A stretch of DNA of 6,561 bases from a bacterium (GCA_021789715.1 JAJYJE010000057.1:1-6561); one strand, 5' to 3'. Shown: positions 1-6,175, counted from the stretch's first letter. Translations and numbers: made by a program. Notes: generated by a model from the letters alone, not told the origin.

Positions 1-804
1 GTCGATATATCCCGTAAATACAAGCCTGTCGCTATTTTTAATGTCAAGCGCATGATGCTTTATGTCGGGGTAGTGCGGATCAGGCTTTCCCGCTATAACC
101 AAATCCATATCCAATGCAAAATTTTTAACAAACAAGTCAAAACCTCTGGCTAGGTTGACAATGTTCTTTTTGCGCTCCAAGACCCCCACAAACAAAAAAT
201 ACGGCCGGCGCAATAAATATTTGCGGCGAATTTCCGCCACCGCCTTCTCGGAAACATCGGGCCTAACTGACACCCCTTCGTAAATTACCGAAATCTTGCC
301 AGCTGGCTGATTAAGCAGTTTAATAATGTCCCGTTTGGAATATTCCGAAACAGTTATAATTTTACTAGAGCGGTCTGCCGCGCTTTGAATTATTTTCCTG
401 TATGCCTGAAAATGCAAATAACGGCTTTTTTTATGCCCGCTAATTTTATGGTGGACTAAATCGTGAATGGTAACAATAAACGGCTTATCGTATAACAACG
501 GTACGTTAAAATTCGGGAAATGTACCAGGTCGAGCTGGTGTTTATTCAAAATCCTATGAAGCTTAAATTGCTCGGCGATTGAATAATGCCGGATATTGAC
601 CTGAATAAATTCAGGGTCGGCCGCGCCAAATTTAGAACAGCCGCTCTTAAGTTCCGCTACTTCATCTTCGGCATCCCCATTATAAAAAATTACGTAATGG
701 TCGGCCGCCCGCGCCGCCAGCAAATTTTTTGCCAGCTCGAAAACATACCTCCCGATTCCGCCATGCCGGCACCCCATCATTCTGGCGTCGATTCCAATGC
801 GCAT
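1..804 (-). CDS. GT4 family glycosyltransferase (MtfB-like), 3' end outside window
   Basis: Reading the minus strand from an ATG at 804 gives 268 codons with no stop before the window edge, so the C-terminal third is missing. The N-terminus (MRIGIDAR) and the glycine loop HGGIGRY at residues 14-20 are typical of the acceptor domain of GT-B fold, family GT4 enzymes. They are followed by VTIHDL (111-116), TVSEYS (151-156) and the interdomain segment VIYEGV (173-178). The donor domain then starts with FLFVGVLERKKN (203-214). The EX7E donor-binding motif would lie beyond the window. GT4 enzymes of this type move a sugar from a nucleotide donor to a lipid-linked glycan on the cytoplasmic face of the membrane; donor and acceptor cannot be told from sequence. 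It closely resembles the gene immediately upstream and follows it after a 71-bp AT-rich gap. The ATG was chosen because family similarity begins exactly there. No Shine-Dalgarno site precedes it. Confidence 0.9.
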   Translation of the reverse strand, partial: MRIGIDARMMGCRHGGIGRYVFELAKNLLAARAADHYVIFYNGDAEDEVAELKSGCSKFGAADPEFIQVNIRHYSIAEQFKLHRILNKHQLDLVHFPNFNVPLLYDKPFIVTIHDLVHHKISGHKKSRYLHFQAYRKIIQSAADRSSKIITVSEYSKRDIIKLLNQPAGKISVIYEGVSVRPDVSEKAVAEIRRKYLLRRPYFLFVGVLERKKNIVNLARGFDLFVKNFALDMDLVIAGKPDPHYPDIKHHALDIKNSDRLVFTGYID

Positions 805-875
805 TAAATTTGAAGATTTAAAAATAAAGAGATTTAAAGATTGCGGTAAAATTTTTCTATTTTTAAAGCGACCCG
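805..875. other. AT-rich gap between two glycosyltransferase genes
   Basis: This 71-bp spacer is the longest gap inside the glycan operon and is far richer in A and T than its neighbours. It holds two copies of AGATTTAAA, starting at 814 and 830, sixteen bases apart on the plus strand. I see no convincing terminator: there is no GC-rich stem followed by a T run in the direction of transcription. I also see no clear -35/-10 pair, so the downstream gene is probably transcribed by read-through. An AT-rich ribosome-entry region in place of a Shine-Dalgarno site is possible. Confidence 0.4.
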
Positions 876-2009
876 TTACTTTAAGCCATTCAAGCCGGCA
901 AGCACCTGGTCCGCCGTCTTTTGCCAGGTATACTTTTTTACCCATTCCAGGCCTTTGGCGATCAGCCGTTCCCGCAAGGATTCATTGGTTAACAACAGCT
1001 CAATGCCGCGCCGGATATCGTCCGGATTATGCGGATCGGCCAGCAGCGCAGCGCCGCCCGCCACTTCCGGCAGCGAAGTGGCCTGGCTGGCCAAAACCGG
1101 TACCCCGCAGGCCATTGCTTCAAGGGGCTGGAAACCGAAACCTTCGTAAAATGAGGGATAAACCAACCCCCGCGCCAGCGAAATCACTGCCGGCTTGTCC
1201 CGTTCTTCAAGGTAGCCGATGTATTTGATATGAGCTGATTTTTTTGACGCCGCGATTTCCCTAAAGATTGCTCGAAATTTCCAGCCCTTTCGGCCGACAA
1301 TAACCAGGTCGGTAGGGTGCCGCAATAGTTCATAAGCGCGCAGCAGCCCTGATAAATTTTTACGCGGCTCAATAGTATTTAAAAATAAAATATAGTCTCC
1401 CGGCAACCCGTAAGCGTTACGCGCGGCGCGCAGGCGCTCTACGGGTATTTTAGGCTGGAAAATCTTTTGGTCGATACCCGGATAAATTACCCTGATTTTT
1501 TGTTCCGGAATTTTAAACAGCCTGATGAGATCAAGCTTGGTATATTCCGAGACCGCGAATATTAAATCCGCCCTGGCGAATGCCCGCTTGAATCCAAGCA
1601 GTTTATGCCACAAATTCCGTTTTACGTCGTAATATTCCGGCGTGATAACCGGAGAGAGATCGTGGACGGTTATAGCCAATTTGGCAGAAGACCGGATATT
1701 GAACTGGTTTAAATTCGGCATAAACAGCACTTCAAAATCCCCCGTAAGGGATTCCAGCCTTACGGCCCGCAGCATCAGTCCCAAATTTAAAAGCCGGTTC
1801 GGGTAGCGGGCGCGGACAGTTTTGGCGTTAATAAAATGAAAATTATCGGCAAGCGCCGGACGGCTTTGGCCCAAAAAGCGGTTGCTAAACAAAGTGTAGC
1901 GATTCTCTTTATCCATAGCCAAAAGCGCGTCCAGCAGGTTTAAGGTGTAATTCTCCACCCCGCTGAGCCGTCCGCTTTGCAAACTTCTGAGATCAACTGC
2001 GATGTTCAT
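876..2009 (-). CDS. GT4 family glycosyltransferase (MtfB-like)
   Basis: A complete GT-B fold glycosyltransferase of 377 residues, the normal size for family GT4. It starts MNIAVDLRS, with the glycine loop SGVENY near residue 18 standing where relatives have GIGRY. The sequence TVHDLSP, then AVSEYTK, then VIYPGID mark the N-terminal acceptor domain and the linker. The C-terminal nucleotide-sugar domain opens with ILFLNTIEPRKN and carries the EX7E motif EGFGFQPLE at about 289-297, followed by ACGVPVLAS. The ATG at 2009 is preferred over an in-frame TTG two codons upstream, because the family begins MxIAxD. This start overlaps the end of the upstream gene by 17 bp, so translation is probably coupled. 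No Shine-Dalgarno sequence is seen. The expected role is adding one sugar to an undecaprenyl-linked oligosaccharide in the cytoplasm. It is a likely paralogue of the next gene downstream; sugar specificity is unknown. Confidence 0.93.
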   Translation of the reverse strand: MNIAVDLRSLQSGRLSGVENYTLNLLDALLAMDKENRYTLFSNRFLGQSRPALADNFHFINAKTVRARYPNRLLNLGLMLRAVRLESLTGDFEVLFMPNLNQFNIRSSAKLAITVHDLSPVITPEYYDVKRNLWHKLLGFKRAFARADLIFAVSEYTKLDLIRLFKIPEQKIRVIYPGIDQKIFQPKIPVERLRAARNAYGLPGDYILFLNTIEPRKNLSGLLRAYELLRHPTDLVIVGRKGWKFRAIFREIAASKKSAHIKYIGYLEERDKPAVISLARGLVYPSFYEGFGFQPLEAMACGVPVLASQATSLPEVAGGAALLADPHNPDDIRRGIELLLTNESLRERLIAKGLEWVKKYTWQKTADQVLAGLNGLK

Positions 2010-3186
2010 ACGCAAATGCCAAAAACTGCTGCTTGAATTTTTCCCTGCTGAATTTCTTCGCGTGGGCGCGCAAAGCTTGGGGGGGATATCTCAGCACATC
2101 CCAGGACAGAATAATTTTTTTTATAATTTCCTTATCGGGCTTACTGAACAACTCTCCTGTTATACCCGGCACGACAGTTTCCAAAGAGCCGCCCCTGTTA
2201 TAAGCGATAGTAGCCGTGCCGCAGGCGGCCGCTTCCAGTGGCATCAGGCCAAAATCCTCAACCTGCGGATAGATAAACGCCAAAGCCCCAGAATATTGAG
2301 CGCGCAGAACGGCATCGGAAATCCTTCCAAAAAAGCTAATGTTCGGCCCGGCTATCGACCGCAAAAACTTTTCCCGCCTGCCAGTGCCGAATACGTGGAG
2401 CGGCAAACCGAGCTCGTTAAAAACCCGAATAATCAATTCGTTGTTCTTGTGGGCCTGGAGGCGCCCGCCCAAGAGAAAGTAGTCACCTTTGGGATATAAG
2501 TCCATCCCAGCCTCCCCTGCGGCGGAGGAAAGGAGTTCGGCGTTGCTTTTATTTGCAGAAAACTCGCTTCGGCTCGGTCGACCCGGAGCGGAGGTAGCGA
2601 GATGCAGGGGGTTAATCGGCTTCCAAAATTCGCTATCTATAAACGGGTGCAAAACTTTCGAGTCGCGGTGATATATGCTCTTAATCCGTTTCTGAACTTC
2701 TTCGGAGTTTGCGATAAACGCCGTAACTCGCCGGGCGCCGCTAACATCCCACTTTCTCATCCAACGGATAACTAGGCGGGCCAATGGACGCAAAACGGCC
2801 GGTGCTTCATGGTCAACGTAATTATTGTCCACCCATAAAAACCGTGTTGGCGTATGGCAATAACAAATGTGCTTGACGCTTTTTGGCACATGAATATTTT
2901 TAGCCCAGCCGGAACTGGAGCTAATAACCAAATCGTATCCCTCGAATTTCAAAGAAGATACGGCTAGCGGAATAAGGGGCAGTAAATATTGCAACCGCGG
3001 TATTAGGTTGTAAAAAAACTGAAGCCAACTTGTACGCATGTCCCAACCCCGATATTTTTCCTTAAGCCTTCGGTCAAGGACCAATGCATATACCGGCGCT
3101 TCCGGAAATAGCTCGTGCAGCGCCTCCATCACTCGTTCGGCGCCGCCAAGCTGGGTAAAACTATCGTGAACCAGAGCTGTTTTCAT
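1993..3186 (-). CDS. WbaZ-like GT4 glycosyltransferase with an in-frame insert
   Basis: This 397-residue protein begins MKTALVHDSF and has the GGAERV loop near residues 14-19, a start typical of WbaZ-like GT4 enzymes (WbaZ is an O-antigen mannosyltransferase). Further family marks are HICYCHTPTRFLW (acceptor domain), FLLGGRLQAHKN (start of the donor domain) and the EX7E motif EDFGLMPLE at about 310-318, followed by AACGTATIAYNRGG. An in-frame TTG start 33 codons upstream would overlap the previous gene and adds residues unlike the family, so the ATG at 3186 is chosen. The gap from the upstream gene is 28 bp and the 3' end overlaps the next gene, so it sits inside one transcription unit. Between FWKP and KGDYFLL, where relatives have a short linker, this protein carries roughly 33 extra residues rich in Ser, Ala, Arg and Glu (about 193-225), encoded by a palindromic DNA segment. 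Being between the two domains, the insert may be tolerated. Mannose transfer is a family guess only. Confidence 0.93.
   Translation of the reverse strand: MKTALVHDSFTQLGGAERVMEALHELFPEAPVYALVLDRRLKEKYRGWDMRTSWLQFFYNLIPRLQYLLPLIPLAVSSLKFEGYDLVISSSSGWAKNIHVPKSVKHICYCHTPTRFLWVDNNYVDHEAPAVLRPLARLVIRWMRKWDVSGARRVTAFIANSEEVQKRIKSIYHRDSKVLHPFIDSEFWKPINPLHLATSAPGRPSRSEFSANKSNAELLSSAAGEAGMDLYPKGDYFLLGGRLQAHKNNELIIRVFNELGLPLHVFGTGRREKFLRSIAGPNISFFGRISDAVLRAQYSGALAFIYPQVEDFGLMPLEAAACGTATIAYNRGGSLETVVPGITGELFSKPDKEIIKKIILSWDVLRYPPQALRAHAKKFSREKFKQQFLAFAYEHRS
2514..2610. repeat. Palindromic insertion-like element inside a glycosyltransferase gene
   Basis: The 97-bp segment begins with CCCCTGC (2514-2520) and ends with its exact complement GCAGGGG (2604-2610). 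Inside lie further palindromes: CCTCC/GGAGG at 2511-2515 and 2524-2528 across the left end, and a larger one running from CTCGCT (2563-2568) to AGCGAG (2596-2601). The larger one encloses GCTC (2572-2575) paired with GAGC (2586-2589) around the self-complementary GGTCGACC (2576-2583). The segment is richer in GC than its flanks and codes for the non-conserved insert of the host enzyme. No clear target-site duplication is visible. Similar protein-coding palindromic elements are known in Rickettsia (RPE); the parallel is in architecture only and not in sequence. No second copy is present in this window, so its mobile nature is inferred. Confidence 0.6.
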
Positions 3187-3214
3187 ATAAGCAAACCGGT
3201 CAATAAGCAGATAA

Positions 3215-4651
3215 TTAGTAATCCTCTTTGGGTTTGGCGCCGAACAAAAGCAGCCAAAAACTTTTTGCCAGAATTTTAATATCAAGCCAAAGCGACCAAT
3301 TTTCTATGTAGTACGTATTCAAGCGGATCTCTTCTTCAAACGGCAAGTCCGGCCAGCTCATTTGAGCGATTTGGGACATCCCAAAGATTCCAGGCTTAAT
3401 GCTAAACATTCGACGGTAGCGGTTACGGTATCGCTCGACCTCGTCAAGCACATGAGCCCGCGGACCAACCATGCTCATATCCCCTTTTAGCACATTCCAA
3501 AACTGGGGAACTTCGTCCAAATGGGATTTCCGCAGGAAGCGTCCTACCGGCGTAACCCGCGGATCATGCCGAATTTTAAGGAACGGGCCGTTTTCCCCGC
3601 CGCGGCTGTTAACCTTCCACAATTGCCGCCTGACCATTTCGGCTTCCGTACCGCCATATTGCTCTCCTACCGACAAATGGCTGTACATTGTCCGAAATTT
3701 GTAGAACCGGAAATCGCGCTCCTGGCCGCCGCGCATAGCCACGTAAATTACCCGTCCGGCACTGTCCAGCTTGATGGCGATCGCCGCCAATAAAAAAACT
3801 GGAGACGTTACAATAAGGCAGCTTGCGCTGGCAATAATATCCAAAACGCGCTTAGCCACTTTTCCCCAGCCGTCCAGCGGCGTATTTTTTAGGCTAATAA
3901 CCGGAACGCCCTTAAGATTATAAGTTTCTATGGCGTTGCGCTGGACTTCGAACAAATTCGGCACAAAGCTGAAGCTAATCCCTTTATTCCTGGCAAATTC
4001 CACCAGCTGCAAATTAGCATCATCCGAAAGCGCGGGGTTGGCTTGTAAAATTTCATCAATCCTGCCGGTAGCGTATAGTTTTTCCAGTTTGGCTAAAGTA
4101 TCGGGGGCGTAATCAAGTTCGGCGATTATTTCATAACCATAAGATCTGTTACGGTAAACTTCTTGAATAATGCCCGACTCCGCCCGTTGCCCGTTAACGA
4201 CAGCCAGGCGATGCAGGCCCATCCCCTGGGAAAATAGCAGCATTTGTATTCCCCTCAAAACCAGGCGGCCAAACAAAACAAATAAAATACCCAAACCCCA
4301 GGCAGCCAGGACAATAAAGCGGGACTGGAATGTCCCGGGGTTAAAAAAGAATAAAAGAATTACCACCAAGAGCCCCAGCGAAACGCCCACTACAATCCGG
4401 GCAAATTCGCGTGCGAAACTACGGGTACCCCGCAAATTATAAAGTCCCAGCAGGGCGAAAATAATTATCAACCCTGGAATAACCTTGTTAGCAACGACCA
4501 AAAAATCGCTGAAATGCAACTGATATCTGACCGGTCCGACGGTCGCCACGGTATTGAGCCGCCAGAAAAAAGAAACAACACCGGCAAACAAAAGCATGGC
4601 CACATCAACCGGTATTGAAATCAAATTAAAAATCAGTTCGGTTTTTTTCAT
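3215..4651 (-). CDS. Polyprenyl-phosphate glycosyl-1-phosphate transferase (WbaP/WcaJ type)
   Basis: This 478-residue membrane enzyme is predicted to transfer a sugar-1-phosphate from a nucleotide sugar to undecaprenyl phosphate, the initiating step of a lipid-linked glycan. Four hydrophobic segments lie at about 6-30, 50-70, 86-104 and 112-132. A cytosolic Rossmann-like region follows at about 145-255 (the CoA_binding_3 type region of this family). The catalytic bacterial sugar transferase domain occupies about 265-478. That domain has the membrane-inserted helix at 268-293, KFRTM at 318-322, and [21 protein letters not shown] at 378-398. D379-E380 align with the catalytic Asp-Glu pair of PglC, and KPGIFG is at 419-424. 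The usual GPRP motif reads GPRA (A399). Size and topology match full-length WbaP/WcaJ/EPS enzymes rather than the short PglC form. It is the first gene of the glycan operon. The ATG at 4651 has a weak ribosome site (GGAAAA) upstream. Substrate sugar unknown. Confidence 0.95.
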   Translation of the reverse strand: MKKTELIFNLISIPVDVAMLLFAGVVSFFWRLNTVATVGPVRYQLHFSDFLVVANKVIPGLIIIFALLGLYNLRGTRSFAREFARIVVGVSLGLLVVILLFFFNPGTFQSRFIVLAAWGLGILFVLFGRLVLRGIQMLLFSQGMGLHRLAVVNGQRAESGIIQEVYRNRSYGYEIIAELDYAPDTLAKLEKLYATGRIDEILQANPALSDDANLQLVEFARNKGISFSFVPNLFEVQRNAIETYNLKGVPVISLKNTPLDGWGKVAKRVLDIIASASCLIVTSPVFLLAAIAIKLDSAGRVIYVAMRGGQERDFRFYKFRTMYSHLSVGEQYGGTEAEMVRRQLWKVNSRGGENGPFLKIRHDPRVTPVGRFLRKSHLDEVPQFWNVLKGDMSMVGPRAHVLDEVERYRNRYRRMFSIKPGIFGMSQIAQMSWPDLPFEEEIRLNTYYIENWSLWLDIKILAKSFWLLLFGAKPKEDY

Positions 4652-4683
4652 TTCGTTTTTCCGCTATATGCGCAATAACCAAA

Positions 4684-4748
4684 GCAAATCTTAAGTATCG
4701 CTTGATGACTGGAACGCTTCAAGGGTACGCGAATAATTAAGATTTTGC
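4684..4748 (-). promoter_or_regulatory. Structured 5' leader of the glycan operon
   Basis: In the presumed leader RNA, GCAAAAUCUUAA (4748-4737) can pair with UUAAGAUUUGC (4694-4684): eleven pairs with one bulged A. Inside it UCG (4732-4730) can pair with CGA (4700-4698), and CUUGA (4723-4719) with UCAAG (4705-4701), closing a 13-nt loop. The outer stem would start at the first or second transcribed base if the promoter call is right. It does not match any riboswitch or operon-polarity element I know, and has no terminator-like T run, so any regulatory role is inferred. A bare 5' stabilising stem is the simplest alternative. Confidence 0.4.
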
Positions 4749-4754
4749 CACTTA

Positions 4755-4783
4755 ATTATAGCATTTCCGCTCTTCCGGCGCCA
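4755..4783 (-). promoter_or_regulatory. Extended -10 promoter of the glycan operon
   Basis: On the minus strand a perfect TATAAT (4760-4755) is preceded by TGC, giving the extended -10 form TGCTATAAT. Seventeen bases upstream the -35 position reads TGGCGC, a poor match, which the extended -10 could offset. It lies between the rnpB terminator and the start of the sugar transferase gene, which places the start of transcription near 4748 and leaves a leader of about 97 nt. Confidence 0.65.
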
Positions 4784-4802
4784 CTCCGAAATTAAATAAA
4801 TC

Positions 4803-4836
4803 AAAACCCGCCTTTTAATCAATAAAGGCGGGTTTT
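4803..4836 (-). terminator. Intrinsic terminator of rnpB
   Basis: The arms AAAACCCGCCTTT and AAAGGCGGGTTTT form a perfect 13-bp stem (4803-4815 with 4824-4836) around an 8-nt loop, with a GC-rich core and T runs on the exit side. It starts about ten bases after the 3' strand of RNase P helix P1. The sequence is nearly symmetric, so it could act on either strand, but only the minus strand has a gene feeding into it. Confidence 0.9.
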
Positions 4837-4845
4837 TAATCGCTC

Positions 4846-5175
4846 TAAGCAAACTCGTAAGCCGAATTCTGTTTCTAAATAATCATCTGTCTAGTCTTGA
4901 TGTTGCCATCAAGCTCAAGCAACCTACCAAATTTGGTCTTGCACTCAGGTAAGAATTTAGCCGTTTCATCCGCGGTATTACTATCGCGGCTCGCCCCGCC
5001 TTTCGGCGGGGCGGTTGTTAGCTTTCGCCCACAACCGTCTCTGTTCGCATCTCGTGGATTACTCCAGGCGGGAGTTACCCGCTACCCGTTTGATAACTCT
5101 ATAGAGGTTATCAATAAGTGTTCGGACTTTCCTCTCCGGCTTAAGCCGGAGCGATTATTCGATTTGCTTAAAGCT
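4846..5175 (-). ncRNA. rnpB: RNase P RNA, bacterial type A-like
   Basis: This is the catalytic RNA that trims the 5' leader of precursor tRNAs. The universal core is present: GAGGAAAGTCC (5134-5124) near the 5' end, ACAGAG in the middle, GCAAGACCAAA before the CCA-binding loop, and CAGAATTCGGCTTAC (4871-4857) at the 3' end. Helices can be paired by eye: P1 TAAGCAAA/TTTGCTTA (5170-5163 with 4853-4846), P2 AATAATC/GATTATT (5159-5153 with 4884-4878), P3 over 5134-5151, a P12-like GC hairpin with a GAAA loop at 4993-5012, and P18 with a GCAA loop at 4896-4913. CCGAA in the 5' core and UUCGG in the 3' core replace the CCGGG/CCCGG pair of E. coli, a compensatory change. The GGU that pairs with tRNA CCA is kept (4928-4926). 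P13/P14 and P16/P17 appear absent, making it about 330 nt against 377 in E. coli. Exact ends are estimates. Confidence 0.96.
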
Positions 5176-5180
5176 TATCA

Positions 5181-5209
5181 AATTTAGCATAAATAGCCCG
5201 CTTTGTCAA
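5181..5209 (-). promoter_or_regulatory. Promoter of rnpB
   Basis: A perfect -35 box TTGACA (5209-5204), a 17-bp spacer and the -10 box TAAATT (5186-5181) with an upstream TGC make a strong sigma-70 type promoter. Transcription would start near 5175, just ahead of RNase P helix P1. The -35 box lies two bases past the stop codon of the preceding SIMPL gene, and no terminator separates them, so some read-through into rnpB is likely. Confidence 0.85.
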
Positions 5210-5211
5210 TC

Positions 5212-6006
5212 CTACTGAACTTCAAAGGTAACAGACATGCTTTCGGTAATATCCTGGCTGCCGGGCTGTATATCCGGAGCAATCGACTTGGCGGCCCCTC
5301 CTCCCATGCCTAAAGGCGCGTTTAAGGCATAGGGCAACGGCGTTGCCGCGTTTGATTCTGAAATGCTCACAACCTTGCCCAAATTCAAACCCGCTTCCTT
5401 AGCCAATTCCTGAGCCTTGGTCTTGGCGTTGTCTATTGCCAATTTGCGAGCCTGCTGTTGCAAGGCATTCGGATCGTTAAAAGCAAAACTGAGGCCCTGG
5501 ACCTCGTTAGCGCCGGCATTAACGGCACCGTCAAGAATCTTTTCCAGCACTGACTGGTCTTTATTCACCCCATGGACTTTAACAGTAACGGTTTGATCGC
5601 CTTGGTAACCGATGATTTTGGGCGCATTGTTGGCCTCGGCGGCTCCGGGCACGACTACGGGATAACTCTGCTGCGGGTAAAGGCTGATCTGGGATGTGGT
5701 GATGTCCCCGTCCGCTATCCCCTGCTGTTTAATGAAAGCTATAACCTTATTAACCTTGTCATTATTCTGATTCTTAACATCCGTCGCGGCAGCGCCCTGG
5801 GTCATAACTCCAATGTTAACCACGGCCAAATCGGGTACCGCAGAAACTTTGCCGTCAGCCGAAACCGTAATGGTATTGGCCGGCTTTTGATTTTTTACGA
5901 CTTGGTTAAAATTATAAATCTGCTGCACGATCAGGAACGCGACAAAGACCATGAGCAAGGCTCCCAGGCCGTTAACTAGCCACTTGGGCAAAAGATTGTT
6001 TTCCAT
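5212..6006 (-). CDS. SIMPL domain (DUF541) protein, membrane-anchored
   Basis: The 264-residue product has a short charged start, one hydrophobic segment at about residues 10-28 with no obvious cleavage site, and then a SIMPL/DUF541 domain from about 43 to the end. The domain opens with NTITVSADGKVSAVPDLAVVNIGV, a hallmark of the family. It continues with KVIAFIKQQGI and DITTSQISLYP, then GYQGDQTVTVKV, a helix rich in Ala and Lys (ARKLAIDNAKTKAQELAKEAG, 186-206), GKVVSISES, and ends in the strand SMSVTFEV. The length fits the family. The predicted topology is a single anchor with the domain outside the cytoplasm. Relatives include periplasmic proteins linked to oxidative stress, but the biochemical role is not established. 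It stands alone between rpsI and rnpB with its own promoter-like site. Start at 6006 keeps the whole membrane anchor; the next Met (residue 19) would cut it. No good Shine-Dalgarno site is present. Confidence 0.92.
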   Translation of the reverse strand: MENNLLPKWLVNGLGALLMVFVAFLIVQQIYNFNQVVKNQKPANTITVSADGKVSAVPDLAVVNIGVMTQGAAATDVKNQNNDKVNKVIAFIKQQGIADGDITTSQISLYPQQSYPVVVPGAAEANNAPKIIGYQGDQTVTVKVHGVNKDQSVLEKILDGAVNAGANEVQGLSFAFNDPNALQQQARKLAIDNAKTKAQELAKEAGLNLGKVVSISESNAATPLPYALNAPLGMGGGAAKSIAPDIQPGSQDITESMSVTFEVQ

Positions 6007-6028
6007 ATATTATTTGCGTCATCCGGCT

Positions 6029-6065
6029 ATTCCCGACCCTCAGGGAATTCCAGGGCCGCCTGGGA
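6029..6065. repeat. Two tandem small hairpins upstream of the SIMPL gene
   Basis: On the plus strand ATTCCC (6029-6034) pairs with GGGAAT (6043-6048) across 8 bases. Directly next to it CCAGG (6050-6054) pairs with CCTGG (6059-6063) around GCCG. The pair lies between the promoter-like site and the start codon, so it would be in the 5' untranslated RNA. The layout and the words ATTCCC, GGGAAT and CCAGG recall the dispersed palindromic repeats found between genes in many bacteria. Only one copy is in this window, so membership of a repeat family is inferred. Confidence 0.45.
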
Positions 6066-6087
6066 TGAAATTAATGATGCTTAATAT

Positions 6088-6117
6088 AGTATAACGCAAA
6101 TTGCCGGCATATCCCAA
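6088..6117 (-). promoter_or_regulatory. Possible promoter of the SIMPL gene
   Basis: The minus strand has TATACT (6093-6088) as a -10 box, five of six bases matching, and TTGGGA (6117-6112) as a -35 box, four of six matching, with an 18-bp spacer. It lies just downstream of the rpsI terminator, where a new promoter is expected. Transcription would begin near 6081, giving a leader of about 75 nt that includes the two hairpins. Confidence 0.5.
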
Positions 6118-6135
6118 CCGGATATCAACAGGCAC

Positions 6136-6171
6136 AAAAAAACCGCCGCGAAAATATCGGAGGCGGTTTTT
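6136..6171 (-). terminator. Intrinsic terminator after rpsI
   Basis: AAAAACCGCC and GGCGGTTTTT pair over 10 bp (6171-6162 with 6147-6138 on the minus strand) around a 14-nt loop and run into a stretch of seven T. It begins five bases after the rpsI stop codon, so it closes the ribosomal protein unit. Confidence 0.9.
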
Positions 6172-6175
6172 AAAA

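Noticed and set aside
805..875. Possible promoter or terminator in the AT-rich gap
   Set aside because: TTTAAA-like words occur, but no -35/-10 pair at a normal spacing, and the only stem (GC..TAAAA/TTTTA..GC) has two mismatches and no T tract.
797..1228. Plus-strand open frame opposite the MtfB-like glycosyltransferase
   Set aside because: It is antisense to a gene with complete GT4 motifs; its Pro/Arg-rich composition is typical of a shadow frame.
2002..2671. Plus-strand open frames opposite the WbaZ-like gene
   Set aside because: They are antisense to a well-supported enzyme. The frame across the palindromic insert stays open partly because of the insert's composition, which is not evidence of coding.
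3187..3285. N-terminal extension of the WbaZ-like protein from a TTG at 3285
   Set aside because: It would overlap the upstream gene by 71 bp, and family similarity starts exactly at the ATG at 3186.
4993..5037. GC-rich hairpins as a terminator or separate repeat element
   Set aside because: They fall inside the RNase P RNA and fit as helices of its specificity domain with GAAA loops.
4897..5187. Open reading frame of 96 codons on the plus strand
   Set aside because: It lies entirely across the RNase P RNA gene on the opposite strand, whose conserved core and helices explain the sequence; the protein has no recognisable features.
5718..5724. Second CCCCTGC word as another copy of the palindromic element end
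   Set aside because: It is a 7-base chance match inside the SIMPL gene with no partner repeat or palindromes around it.
5572..5979. Plus-strand open frame of 135 codons opposite the SIMPL gene
   Set aside because: It mirrors the coding frame of the clearly recognised SIMPL protein and its product resembles no family.
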